Assembly (NCBI GenBank): GCA_025617745.1
Contig: CM046854.1
Span: 62,329,606-62,393,605, forward strand
Direction of reading: 5' to 3'
DNA length: 64,000 bases
Source of the DNA: Heliocidaris erythrogramma
Taxonomy: Eukaryota > Echinodermata > Echinoidea > Camarodonta > Echinometridae
Part shown: positions 33,185-43,269 of the stretch, piece after piece
How positions within the stretch are numbered: position 1 is the first letter of the stretch
Layout of the letters: every line of letters begins with the position of its first letter
Notes under the pieces: model-generated
Seen by the model: only the letters and a program-made list of their open reading frames with translations
Told to the model about the DNA's origin: nothing
Databases searched by the model: none
Program-made: the position numbers and the translations under genes

Positions 33185-34260
33185 GCAGTGGTTCGATTAT
33201 GCGGTTCTATTGGGTATGAGGCCAATCTTTATTCCATCATGTTCATATCAAACAAAAGAGGGTAGAAGACCCTTGACTGAGGTCACTTCAGTTGCTGTAG
33301 AAAATTAAAAGACACAAAAATTACAGTAAGTATTGCATCTTTATAATGACAAATAATTACTTGCTAGAGCTGCTTTCCAGAACAGAATAACCAGAGGTCC
33401 ATAATTACAAATACATATCATCTTCCATATACAGTGCATGCAATTTAGTTCATACATGTACATTGTACATATTGAGTTTACCTCTATGAAATGTAGTAAA
33501 TAGTTTTGCAATGAAGGCCACTCCCTATTTATTACTTTCACACATGTATATGACACAATTCTGCAAATGAGTGAGCTATCATAATCATTCTATCAGTCTT
33601 AAGCAATATAGAAACATTCTCAAAGCTAATCACATTACAAATTAGTGGAGCATGATATCTTCCAATATTTAAGTCACCTACTCTCTAGAGAAGTTTGCTA
33701 TCTGTATGCAGTTATTAACACATTCGCTTACGAATATGAATTCCACAAGAAAGCCAACAGAACCTGTTTTGATGAATACATGGCTTACCAAAAACAGTTA
33801 TATACTAATGTCTTACTGACACACCTTTCTAGCATTAATAGGCATAACTCAATTACTACCAGCATACATCCTTCATGTAAATTAAAGTGATCTCCCTCCA
33901 CTTCACACAAATTATAATCTACCCAATTTAGCTCCTCAGCAAATCTAAACAGAGAATTAATTATATACTATACTCACATATTGAGGTGTCCAAAATCAAC
34001 TATATACATCAAGAATATCAGGATCTGACATCAAATTACAGCTTCATGTAGGTACAATGAGAGCTGACCTCATCTGCTCACCTATCCGCCAGTAAGCTTT
34101 GACCTGTACAGTGAGCCCATGTCCACTGGGGCATATCACTCCTCTTTAGTTAGGCACATTTCCTTTGTCCCTGCCCAAACAAAAGCCCTTACACACATTC
34201 AGAACATTTCTTGCTCCTGACTTATTTGCATAAAGATCAGTTATATCTCATTCCCTCACA
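33185..34260 (-). repeat. 3' LTR
   Basis: Matches 40176-41251 almost base for base. On the element strand it starts TGTGAGGGAATGAG. Its far end (below about 33185) is diverged, with TTGAGGG where the other LTR has TGTGAGGG. It lacks a 9 bp duplication (AATATTTGC) seen in the 5' LTR near 40686. Confidence 0.9.
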
Positions 34261-34272
34261 ATCTCCCCTGCT
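34261..34272 (-). promoter_or_regulatory. Polypurine tract of the LTR retrotransposon
   Basis: AGCAGGGGAGAT on the element strand lies directly before the 3' LTR start TGTGAGGG, where plus-strand DNA synthesis is primed in this class. Confidence 0.6.
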
Positions 34273-35018
34273 AAAATTAAAGTTTGTCCTCAAACTTGGC
34301 ATAATTATAAGGACAATATATAATTTAAACAGAACTCATGAACACTATAGTTTGTCCTCAAACTTGGCATAATTTTAAGAATAATGTATAACTTAGACAA
34401 AACTCATGAAAACTAATTTAGCTTTCCATATACTTATAGTTGCATAATTGTTACCAAGATACATGCACAGTATATATATTATATATAACTTTGCCCTCGT
34501 CTCACAATAAAACATATACTTCTTCAGATATACATCCAAAATTATTCTCCCCCCAAATCCCGACTTCAAGTACATTTCTTTCTTATACCTGTATGAATAC
34601 AACAAAACTTCAATGTGTGTGTGGACAAATATCAAACAATATTCCAACTGTTTTCTTCAATAATTTTGATTAAAGTTTTATGTTCACAGACGCTAATCAT
34701 CAAGATTCCAACCGCTTTCTCCACTAACTGTAATTAAAGTTTTATGTTCACAAATGCTAATATTATAAACAAGATAGATTCCAAGTGCTTTCTCCGATAA
34801 TAGTCTCATATCATGTAGTAAGAGTTGTTATTAATATGACGTAGAAGTTTCATCCCAATGTAAATGGCGATTAATACCACTTTGGAGTCTGTCAATCAAA
34901 ACTTCACTACGTTCACTCTGTACACCGGACTTTACTCTGGCATTAGCATTAATGAAGTTAGCTGTCGCTGCGGACCGAGGTAGACGGAGAGGATTGCGGT
35001 GTTTCCCTTTAGTCAGCC
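34273..35018 (-). other. Non-coding region between integrase and the 3' LTR
   Basis: Contains two pairs of short tandem duplications: AGTTTGTCCTCAAACTTGGC (34281 and 34349), and TTAAAGTTTTATGTTCACA with neighbouring CCAACCGCTTTCTCC-type words (34671 and 34733). No open frame. Confidence 0.7.
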
Positions 35019-36097
35019 TCAGGCTTCGACGTAGACGGGGAGGCGGGGAAAGGGGGTCATCCTCGTCACTAATTTCTGGTGTAGATGGGGAGGGGGGGGG
35101 GGGGGGGGGTCGTCCTCATCACTGGATTCTGGGGTCCAGACATGTAATTCAGGCTGCTCGTCAGTGGACTCAGCTGGTAGATCCCTTACCACAATTTCAT
35201 TGGCTGAGCTGGACTCATCAGAGGTGTTATCAGTCTGCTCTTGAGGGGTATTGCGTGTTCTCCCCCGTCTGCTTTTGGGAATGACAGGGTCTGATTGTTC
35301 CCTGATTGGGCACACCTTTAGCTCACTCCGGTTGACAGTTCGTGGGCCACCACTGCCGTCTGCTTTCTCAATAGCATAGACTGCTCCCTCACCTGGTCGG
35401 GATACAACCTTGTATACTGTAGATTGCCACCCATCAGCAATTTTATGTCTACCTTGAGGATGGCTTCTTAGGTACACTCTGGTGCCAACTGTCAGTGGTC
35501 TCTCTTTGGCAGATTTGTCATAGTGTGCCTTGCGATAAGCTGCCTCATGTTCAAGTCTCTCCCCTGCTTTTTGGTAAGCCCATTGTAGAACCTTGGTGTG
35601 GTTAGCCAGCCAGTCATTCACGTTAGTAGTGTCTTGTTGTGACTTTTCACCCAGTAGAAAGTCTACTGGAAGTTTGGGATCCCTCCCAAACATGATGTAG
35701 AAGGGGGCAAAACCAGTTGAGGCATGCTGTGTTGCATTGTAGGTATAGAGAGTACTTCTGGAAGAAATTCTGACCATCGACGTTTCTTTTCGGGAGGGAG
35801 TGTTTTTAGTAAATCATGCAATGTTCTGTTGAATCTTTCTGCCTGACCATTACCCTCTGGGTGGTAGGGTGTTGTATGCGATTTTTGGACTCCGTACTGT
35901 CGACACAAGGACTGGATAAGTGATGACTCAAAATTACGCCCCTGGTCTGAATGGATTCGATGTGGCATACCAAACCTGTTGAACCATTCTCTTACAAGTA
36001 TCTTCGCCGTGGTTTCAGCTGTTTGATTCCTAGTTGCGACTGCCAATGAATATTTGGAAAATGCATCAGTCATTACAAGAACATTTTCCTTGCCTGT
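35019..36097 (-). pseudogene. Ty3/Gypsy integrase core and C-terminus, frameshifted
   Basis: After the TAA at 36098 the same frame continues with [20 protein letters not shown] (first D of the DDE triad in MTDAFSK), [10 protein letters not shown] (second D) and [18 protein letters not shown] (third, E, in GQAERF). Near 35765 the frame shifts: [20 protein letters not shown], then LTVGTRVYLRSHPQGRHKIA, a GPF-like C-terminal module, and an acidic, proline-rich tail ending at 35019. A poly-C/G run at 35091-35110 falls in the tail. Integrase joins the cDNA to host DNA. All three catalytic residues are visible, but the stop and frameshift prevent an intact product. Confidence 0.85.
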
Positions 36098-39046
36098 TTA
36101 GTCTGGTTCTAGTAGAGTGAAGTCAACAGCCAGCAATTCATTTAGGCGAGTTGCTGTCAATCCCCTCATGGGTTCTCGGATCCTGGGTGGATTTTTCGCC
36201 TTGGTACATCGATCACATTGATTACACCAATCTTTGATGTGTATCGTCATCCTTGGCCAGTAACATCGACTCCTAACTAGGCTTGTAGTTCTTTTCGCAG
36301 CTTGATGTCCTGTCTGGTCATGGCAAGCCTTTAGTACATCCTTGATGAGTACTCTGGGTAGAAGTAACTGCCAAACATTCTCCTCGTCACAGACTCTGTA
36401 TAAGAGACCACCCTTTTCTCTTATCTTCTCCATCTGTCGCAAGAGTAGTATTACACTTAGTATTACACTTTCCTCTTCTGTAGCTCTCTGCTCACTGTTT
36501 GGCTTTTCTTTCCTCTCCCAGTAGTATCGGAATTTGCTGATAGTAGGATCTCGCAATTGAAATTCTTCCAACTGTTCCCTTGAATAGTTTGGAAAAGGGG
36601 CAGGTGTACCAAAAAGCTCCTCCTCATTATCCTGCATCTCTCTCTCCTCTTGGATAGATTGGGAATAAACACGAGTGTGCTTGAGCTCCTCTGGCAACCT
36701 GGTAGCTCCCACTAACATACAACATCCATCCGAAGTATATGGCGCCTCTTCTGCAGTGTCGGTTGATGCATGGGGGCGACGAGATAATCCATCAGCTACC
36801 TTGTTTTGCGCTCCAGATTTGTATTGTACATCAAAGTTGAATGCAGAGAGGGCGCCAATCCATCGCTGTTCTACAGCCCCAAGTTTTGCGGAGTTAAGAT
36901 GAGCCAGAGGGTTATTGTCTGTGAACACTGTAAATGTACTCCCGATAAGATAGTCTCTGAATTTCTCTGAGATTGCCCATTTCATCCCCAGTAGTTCAAG
37001 CTTCATACTGGAGTACTTTTCCATGTTCTTCTCTGCACCCCTGAGCGTTCGACTGGCATAAGCAATTACTAGACGCTTACCACCTTGCCTCTGGAAAAGA
37101 ACAGCTCCTAGTCCCAGTAGACTTGCATCAACCTCAAGCTCAAATGGTTTTGTGAAGTCTGCATAGCCAAGCACTGGCGGTTGACATAATTTCTCTTTGA
37201 GCTCCTCAAATGCCGCCTGGTGTTCTGGTTCCCATGTGAAGGGTGTTGTTTTCCTTTCCTTCTTCCTCTCAACTTGGATGGCAACCAGACTATGCAGGGG
37301 GCCAGCAATCTGTGAAAATCCTTTCACAAATCGCCGATAGAAGGAGCAGAACCCCAGAAAAGAGCGTAGCTCTTTCAGATTCCTTGGTGTTGGCCAGCTC
37401 CTTACCACCTCTATCTTATCTGGGTCTGTCTGCACACCCTCTCTGGAAACTTTATGGCCCAAATACCTTACTTCTGGACGGAAAAGTTCACATTTTGAGG
37501 GCTTGATCTTGAGTCCGTGCTTGCGAAGTCTGTCAAATACACGGTCTAATCTCTCAAGCTGTTCTTCAAAGGTAGTCGAATACACTAGAATGTCATCCAG
37601 ATAGCACAAGACAGACGAGAAGAATTGGTCCCCTAAGCAAATTTGCATAAGGCGCTGGAACGTTCCTGGCGCGTTGCACAATCCAAAGGGCATACGTATG
37701 TACTCGTATAAGCCAAAGGGTGTTGTGAAGCTTGTCTTTTGTTGGTCCCTCTCATCCATCGCCACTTGGTGATAGCCGGACAAGAGATCAAGGGTTGAAA
37801 ACCATTGTGCGCCATGTAAAGCATCCATTGACTCATCAATCCTTGGTATTGGATAGGCATCTTTCCTAGTTTTCTGATTCAACTTGCGATAGTCCACACA
37901 TAGCCTCAACGAACCATCTGTTTTCCGAACCAGTACAATTGGTGATGCATAAGGGCTTGTACTTTCCTTGATCACTTTTTTTTCCAGTAGCTTTCGGATA
38001 TGTTCTCTCACTTCTTCCAGCTGAGATGGGGGGATACGTCTGTAAGGAAGCTTAACAGGTTCCTCGTCTACTGTTCTGATTCGGTGGGTTACCGTTTCCG
38101 TGTGGCCCAAGTCCTCATCTGAGGCAGCAAAGACATCACTATTTCGTAACAACAGGGCTTCTGCATGTTGTCTCTGCTCTTCGCTCAGTCCTTGCCATAA
38201 TAATCCAGGTGTCTCTAGCAGTTTCATTCTACCTGTATCAGGTTGATGGTTCCCACTTGCAACCATTCTTTGCCACAGGACACTACTGTCGTCGATCATC
38301 GATGCCAGTTGAAGAGATCCAATTGGAGTTCTGGTATTTAAGAAGATATCCTCATTTGTGGTATTGTATAATTGCACAGTTATTCTTCCCCTACGTGAAT
38401 GAGCCAGTGTCGGACTGAGGATGATTCCCTTCGGGGTTTGCACAATTTTGTCCACAATTACCGCAGTTTGAGTAGGAGAAGTGGGTCCTGTCACCTCTAT
38501 AGCTTGTACTGATCGAGCTGGGATTCTCACTTTTCCTCTTCCAGCAACACGAACGAGGCCTACAGTACTTTTCTTGTCTATCAAGTTCTTGCTTGTGACA
38601 ACCGACTCATCAGCTCCAATTACGGTTGCTAAGGTCTCCACTGGCACACCTTGCAGAACATTCATTACAAGCAGAATTGGATGCTTTGGTTTATGTGATG
38701 TATTTCTTACTAGAATACCTCTTTTCGGAATTGTAATGCCAGCAATAGTCACATCAGCCTCAAAATATCCAGAGTAATGAATATCTGTCCCATTTGCTGC
38801 ACTAAGAGAAATCCAATTTGAGTCCTTCGGGTCGACGGCGGAAATGATCGGTGGAAGCAATCGGTTGTGATGGTTGTGACTTGAGAGGAGCTCCTGGTTT
38901 GCGTTGCAATCGAGTAGCCAATGCAAGAAAGGCATATGCGTATTGTTCCACCCCATCGATAGATATGATGCTTGTGGGGCAAATACCAATGAGTTTGTTT
39001 TGCTCTCCATTTCCAGAGCCCTTTTCAAATCTCTCTGAAGAGGCAC
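36098..39046 (-). CDS. Ty3/Gypsy pol: protease remnant, reverse transcriptase, RNase H, integrase zinc finger
   Basis: 982 residues without a stop. Residues 1-130 should be the aspartic protease; the D-T/S-G active site is absent, and WNNTHMPFLHWLLDCNANQE stands there, which is gag sequence in another frame (see findings). Then AANGTDIHYSGYFEADVTIA matches the protease flap region. Reverse transcriptase: LRLCVDYRKLN, STLDLLSGYHQV, FGLCNAPGTFQRL and the catalytic CYLDDILVYS. RNase H: FELEVDASLLGLGAVLFQ and FTDNNPLAHL. Integrase H-H-C-C zinc finger near the end: H...H in HDQTGHQAAKRT, C-x2-C in CNQCDRCTKAK. The frame is the same as gag, with only a TGA between (39077). It ends at TAA (36098-36100) within integrase. 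Confidence 0.9.
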   Translation of the reverse strand: MPLQRDLKRALEMESKTNSLVFAPQASYLSMGWNNTHMPFLHWLLDCNANQELLSSHNHHNRLLPPIISAVDPKDSNWISLSAANGTDIHYSGYFEADVTIAGITIPKRGILVRNTSHKPKHPILLVMNVLQGVPVETLATVIGADESVVTSKNLIDKKSTVGLVRVAGRGKVRIPARSVQAIEVTGPTSPTQTAVIVDKIVQTPKGIILSPTLAHSRRGRITVQLYNTTNEDIFLNTRTPIGSLQLASMIDDSSVLWQRMVASGNHQPDTGRMKLLETPGLLWQGLSEEQRQHAEALLLRNSDVFAASDEDLGHTETVTHRIRTVDEEPVKLPYRRIPPSQLEEVREHIRKLLEKKVIKESTSPYASPIVLVRKTDGSLRLCVDYRKLNQKTRKDAYPIPRIDESMDALHGAQWFSTLDLLSGYHQVAMDERDQQKTSFTTPFGLYEYIRMPFGLCNAPGTFQRLMQICLGDQFFSSVLCYLDDILVYSTTFEEQLERLDRVFDRLRKHGLKIKPSKCELFRPEVRYLGHKVSREGVQTDPDKIEVVRSWPTPRNLKELRSFLGFCSFYRRFVKGFSQIAGPLHSLVAIQVERKKERKTTPFTWEPEHQAAFEELKEKLCQPPVLGYADFTKPFELEVDASLLGLGAVLFQRQGGKRLVIAYASRTLRGAEKNMEKYSSMKLELLGMKWAISEKFRDYLIGSTFTVFTDNNPLAHLNSAKLGAVEQRWIGALSAFNFDVQYKSGAQNKVADGLSRRPHASTDTAEEAPYTSDGCCMLVGATRLPEELKHTRVYSQSIQEEREMQDNEEELFGTPAPFPNYSREQLEEFQLRDPTISKFRYYWERKEKPNSEQRATEEESVILSVILLLRQMEKIREKGGLLYRVCDEENVWQLLLPRVLIKDVLKACHDQTGHQAAKRTTSLVRSRCYWPRMTIHIKDWCNQCDRCTKAKNPPRIREPMRGLTATRLNELLAVDFTLLEPD

Positions 39047-39076
39047 CCAGGGCTTGGCTCTCAGCCCTGGGTGTAT

Positions 39077-40022
39077 TCAGTTTCCCTGTTGCTGTTGCCG
39101 ACTGTTTGACGGTCCAGACCTCTGTGTACGTGGATTGCCCACAGGATGAGGACTCTCACACTCCCTTGCATAATGACCCATGTGGTGGCATCGATGGCAC
39201 TCAATCTTACTCTTGTCTATAGGAGGTCTCCTAACATTGTCCTGTCTCTCCTCTAACTGACTCAGACGAGAGTTGAAAATGCCCTGCTGTACTATCATCT
39301 TGTCAAGTAACTCTGTTTGGCCTTTGATCGCTGCAGTGAGCCCCTCTACCATCTTTCCCATCTCGGCTGTGGCTTCGGCCTGGTAGGAGGTGCATTTCTT
39401 TTTGCGTGGGTTGATGCCCTTAAGTTCTTCCTCATCCATCTCCACCGCCCAGTCTCGTACCTCTAGAAAAGACAATTCTGGCTTTTCTTTAGACAACCGC
39501 TTAACCTCCCTCCTGAGTACTGGGTCACTCAACCCATCTTTAAACTGTTCTTTGATGATATTCTTTGACTCGGGAGCTCCTGGTTTGCGTTGCAATCGAG
39601 TAGCCAATGCAAGTAAGGCATATGCGTATTGTGCCACAGACTCATCCTCATTTTGTACTCGGTTATATATCTGCCGCATCAGTTGACTAACATTCAGCTT
39701 GTCCCCAAACTTGCCCAAAGGCTTCCAATAAGATGTTCATTATTGAATCAGCATCCTTCTTTTCTCTATATTGGCGATGTTGCACCTCCTGCCTTGCAGG
39801 TCCTTCCAAGTGAGCTAGCACGTAGTCAATAGCACTCTCACCCTTCAGCTTTCGAAGTTTAATTCCTGCCTTAATGTCCTCCACAAAATCTGAGACCAGT
39901 ATATGTTCAGCGCCACTAAAGGGCCTGATTTTCTTTTCCTTGGGCGGGAAATACACCTCCCTACTTTTCAGTTCCAATGACAGCTTTTCCAGCTCCTCCC
40001 TCATCTGCTCCATGGTCGTCAT
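39077..40022 (-). pseudogene. Ty3/Gypsy gag, frameshifted
   Basis: Two overlapping readings, 40022-39687 and 39718-39077, together form one gag; the sense ...LLEAFG-KFGDKLNVSQLM crosses frames near 39712, inside a GCCTTTGGGC run. The second half contains AQYAYALLALATRLQRKPGA, KNIIKEQFKDGLSDPVLRRE (capsid-like helices) and a CCHC zinc knuckle CHRCHHMGHYAREC near the end. Gag packages the element RNA. The last codon before pol is TGA, in frame with pol. The start ATG at 40022 (MTTMEQMREELEKLSLELKS) opens a coiled-coil-like stretch. Confidence 0.85.
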
Positions 40023-40106
40023 CTTCCTACCCTCTTTTGTCTTTCACTCCTTGATCGCAACACACCTGGCCAAGCCAATAGTTCTCAGTTATCAGAAGAG
40101 AAACCG

Positions 40107-40127
40107 CACCCCATCCGTACTACCAAA
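40107..40127 (-). promoter_or_regulatory. Candidate primer-binding site
   Basis: Immediately inside the 5' LTR the element strand reads TTTGGTAGTACGGATGGGGT. TGGTAG-type starts occur in primer-binding sites of several Gypsy lineages. I cannot name the tRNA from memory with certainty. Confidence 0.45.
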
Positions 40128-41251
40128 TGTGAGGGTATAGGTTCAGTCAGAAATCAGTCATAAATCAGACGAAGCAGTGGTTGATTATGCGGTTCTATTG
40201 GGTATGAGGCCAATCTTTATTCCATCATGTTCATATCAAACAAAAGAGGGTAGAAGACCCTTGACTGAGGTCACTTCAGTTGCTGTAGAAAATTAAAGAC
40301 ACAAAAATTACATTAAGTATTGCATCTTTATAATGACAAATAATTACTTGCTAGAGCTGCTTTCCAGAACAGAATAACCAGAGGTCCATAATTACAAATA
40401 CATATCATCTTCCATATACAGTGCATGCAATTTAGTTCATACATGTACATTGTACATATTGAGTTTACCTCTATGAAATGTAGTAAATAGTTTTGCAATG
40501 AAGGCCACTCCCTATTTATTACTTTCACACATGTATATGACACAATTCTGCAAATGAGTGAGCTATCATAATCATTCTATCAGTCTTAAGCAATATAGAA
40601 ACATTCTCAAAGCTAATCACATTACAAATTAGTGGAGCATGATATCTTCCAATATTTAAGTCACCTACTCTCTAGAGAAGTTTGCAATATTTGCTATCTG
40701 TATGCAGTTATTAACACATTCGCTTACAAATATGAATTCCACAAGAAAGCCAACAGAACCTGTTTTGATGAATACATGGCTTACCAAAAACAGTTATATA
40801 CTAATGTCTTACTGACACACCTTTCTAGCATTAATAGGCATAACTCAATTACTACCAGCATACATCCTTCATGTAAATTAAAGTGATCTCCCTCCACTTC
40901 ACACAAATTATAATCTACCCAATTTAGCTCCTCAGCAAATCTAAACATCAGAGAATTAATTACTGTACTCACATATCGAGGTGTCCAAAATCAACTATAT
41001 AGAAAATATCAGGATCTGACATCAAATTACAGCTTCATGCAGGTACAATGAGAGCTGACCTCATCTGCTCACCTATCTGCCAGTAAGCTTTGACCTGTAC
41101 ATTGAGCCCATGTCCACTGGAGCATATCACTCCTCTTTAGTTAGGCACATTTCCTTTGTCCCTGCCCAAACAAAAGCCCTTACACACATTCAGAACATTT
41201 CTTGCTCCTGACTTATTTGCATAAAGATCAGTTATATCTCATTCCCTCACA
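40128..41251 (-). repeat. 5' LTR
   Basis: Element strand starts TGTGAGGG (41251) and ends CCCTCACA (40128), the usual TG...CA with 8 bp inverted termini. It is almost identical to 33185-34260. Includes AATATTTGC twice (near 40686), a small duplication absent from the other LTR. Confidence 0.9.
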
Positions 41252-41290
41252 ATAGCATATGTATGTAGTTAACTAGCATACGTATATAGT
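41252..41290 (+). repeat. GTATGTAGTTAACTAGCATACG repeat remnant (first of four)
   Basis: AGCATATGTATGTAGTTAAC followed by TAGCATACGTATATAGT. The same about 21 bp unit recurs at 43258-43275, 44978-45009 and 46138-46168, always between different inserted elements. Confidence 0.7.
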
Positions 41291-41530
41291 CATTGGCGGA
41301 TCCAGGGGGGGGGGGGGCACAGCCGGCCCGTGCCCCCCCTTTTGGAAGAGAAGTATGAATTTTTACCATAGACGATCCGCCATTTTCGCGATTGTGCCCC
41401 CCCTTTTAGAGTGAGGACCTTTTTTTTTTTTTTTTTTTTGCTTATCAGGGAATTATGGAGGGAAACTGGACCCCATAACCCCTTACTAAGCGATTTTTGA
41501 AGGTTTGGCGAAAAATTTTTTTTCGTCCCT

Positions 41531-41582
<52 letters not shown>

Positions 41583-41689
41583 TGAGCGACTTTTCGAGAA
41601 GCTGGCGAGACCAAAAAAATACGGGTCTACCTTTTCACAAACTTTCATTTTTGTGCCCCCTCTTTTACTAAATCCTGGATCCGCCCCTG
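41291..41689 (+). mobile_element. hAT-like MITE, complete, with 8 bp target duplication
   Basis: Starts CATTGGCGGATCCAGG, ends CCTGGATCCGCCCCTG (inverted termini) and is flanked by TATATAGT on both sides (41283-41290, 41690-41697). An 8 bp duplication with CAGNGGCG-type ends is the hAT signature. It is 399 bp, non-coding, with a poly-T run at 41421 and about 52 C at 41531-41582. Related pieces lie at 3730, 7677, 16345, 32465, 59372 and 61069. Confidence 0.85.
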
Positions 41690-41731
41690 TATATAGTTAA
41701 CAACCATCGCCATCCAAGCATCAAGTTTACT

Positions 41732-42520
41732 ATGGAAATGGAAAAGGACCAATCACTTCCATTCCTGGACGTACTCATCACAAGGTCAGCAGCCGGGAAT
41801 CCAACCCACCAGGTTTATCGTAAACCTACACACACAGACAGATACCTGAATTACACATCTTTCCATCACCCGTCGGTTCTTCAGTCAGTGTCTAGCACAC
41901 TCATCCGGAGAGCACACGCAATCAGCGACCAGGACCACCTTCAACAGGAGCTGCATCACATCAAAACAGCACTCACGACAATCAACGGTTACCCAGCTCG
42001 CAAGGTGAAGACTAACTTACCTCGGGCCCGGGCCCCGGATCCACCAGCGCTGGCCACGGTCGTACTCCCATACTTAGGCCACACATCTCACAAAATACAA
42101 CGCATTCTCAGGAATGTCAGCATTGAGGTTAGACACCGTTCCTTTGGCAAACTTGACTCGACACTCTTCACTCACAAGGACAAGAAACCCACAGATGCCC
42201 ACCCGGGAGTTTACAAGATACCATGCCAATGTGGCAAGGTGTACATCGGAGAGACAGGACGCAGCCTTAAAACAAGACTAAAGAAACATCAGACCAGCTT
42301 TAAACACAGCGATTGGGAAAAGTCGGCAATTGTCAAACATGCCCAGCAACTCAATCACTCTATCGACTGGCCCAATGCGAAACTCATCACCTCAATCAAA
42401 CACTGGCACACCAGACGAGTTCGAGAAGCCATCGAAATACATCAACACAACACAGTACCACAGGACACCGGACTAGTCATCAACGACATTTGGCGACCTC
42501 TCCTAAACAGAAATACATGA
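41732..42520 (+). CDS. Penelope-like reverse transcriptase C-terminus plus GIY-YIG endonuclease
   Basis: 262 residues. Residues 1-60: DQSLPFLDVLITR and TDRYLNYTSFHHPSVLQSV, the C-terminal blocks of Penelope reverse transcriptases (LPFLDVL ... VYRKPTHTDRYL). The middle 60-145 is the linker (LPYLGHTSHKIQRIL). Residues about 158-250 are the endonuclease: GVYKIPCQCGKVYIGETGRS (GIY-YIG with C-x-C), LKTRLKKHQ, SAIVKHAQQLNHSIDW, REAIEIHQHN. The catalytic R (GETGRSLKTR) and E (REAIEIH) are present. The reading is open to TGA at 42520, but without the reverse transcriptase palm it cannot be autonomous. The ATG used is internal; coding sense begins upstream at about 41700. Confidence 0.85.
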   Translation: MEMEKDQSLPFLDVLITRSAAGNPTHQVYRKPTHTDRYLNYTSFHHPSVLQSVSSTLIRRAHAISDQDHLQQELHHIKTALTTINGYPARKVKTNLPRARAPDPPALATVVLPYLGHTSHKIQRILRNVSIEVRHRSFGKLDSTLFTHKDKKPTDAHPGVYKIPCQCGKVYIGETGRSLKTRLKKHQTSFKHSDWEKSAIVKHAQQLNHSIDWPNAKLITSIKHWHTRRVREAIEIHQHNTVPQDTGLVINDIWRPLLNRNT

Positions 42521-42819
42521 CAACATTAAACTACATTAATCTTACAACCCCCAACACAATACACCACTTTACGCCAATCGATAATCTCTAAACAGATTAA
42601 CGGACCCGACAGGAAACGACTAACAATAGACTTAGATATTTGCGCGGGCAAACTTCTGACACAGACACACAGTTAGACCACACAACCGTAAGCCACGCCC
42701 ACTGCCGCTAACGGACCAATCAGAGGCCCGGAATGGCGATCACGGGCTCGCGCGGTAACGGTACCGCGGTCCGCAAAACTGCATAAATACTCGCCGCACT
42801 GTAGTTTTCATCGAGTTAA

Positions 42820-42863
42820 TCTCCTGACGATGAACAGAGCACACTGTTCGAAACGCGTCGAGA
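42820..42863 (+). ncRNA. Hammerhead ribozyme candidate in the Penelope-like 3' region
   Basis: Parts in order: stem I strand TCTC (42820-42823); core CTGACGA (42824-42830, consensus CUGANGA); one unpaired T; stem II GAACAG/CTGTTC (42832-42837, 42844-42849) with an AGCACA loop; GAAA core (42850-42853); a tiny stem III AC-GC-GT; cleavage triplet GTC (42857-42859); stem I closing strand GAGA (42860-42863), complementary to TCTC. Hammerhead motifs with minimal stem III are known from Penelope-like elements. The extra T before stem II and the 4 bp stem I are the weak points. Confidence 0.6.
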
Positions 42864-43269
42864 CAGATATACTCCTTTACCGAAAGATTACCGTAGTTCG
42901 GAAATTCTCTTTCAGAACTACTCTCTCCTTCTCTGACCTGCTCAGAACTTTTCCTGATCTCGATCACTCTTTCCTCCTTTTTCTTCTTTCCCCTTTCCAT
43001 TTCACTTCATTTTTGGTGTACAAACACCGAAAACAAAAACCAAAAATAGTCTTGTGTATGTGTTTAAATTTAATTTCATTCCATTTCCATCTCTTTCCTT
43101 TCCTTTCACTTCTCCTAAATTCCTCTAAACGCCCCATAAGTGGGTTATTTTTCACGAAAGAATATATCAACAGCCTTCTCACAGAGGCTCCTACATGGTG
43201 TTACCGAAAACCTTCAATTGTGAATTCTCACTCACCATGGAAACCTACAGAGAACATCTAGCATACGTA

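Larger units (their letters stand above)
33185..41251 (-). mobile_element. Ty3/Gypsy LTR retrotransposon, nearly complete, inactive
   Basis: Two LTRs of about 1.1 kb, nearly identical, enclose gag, protease, reverse transcriptase, RNase H and integrase on the minus strand in Ty3/Gypsy order. A purine-rich tract precedes the 3' LTR (34261-34272) and a TGGTAGTACGGATGGGG word follows the 5' LTR as candidate primer-binding site. Defects are a frameshift in gag, replacement of the protease active-site region, a TAA in integrase and a frameshift after it. No target duplication is visible, because the left end runs into a T/G homopolymer. High LTR identity argues for a fairly recent insertion. I see no envelope-like gene. 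Confidence 0.9.
41698..43257 (+). mobile_element. Penelope-like element, 5'-truncated
   Basis: Contains the end of the reverse transcriptase, a GIY-YIG endonuclease and a 730 bp 3' region with a hammerhead ribozyme candidate (42820-42863). The 5' end is cut in the middle of the reverse transcriptase, as expected of target-primed insertion. The right boundary is where TAGCATACG repeat sequence resumes. Confidence 0.85.

Noticed and set aside
35091-35110. Poly-C tract in the integrase tail as a programmed frameshift site
   Set aside because: It lies in the low-complexity tail after the catalytic core; homopolymer growth is the simpler explanation.
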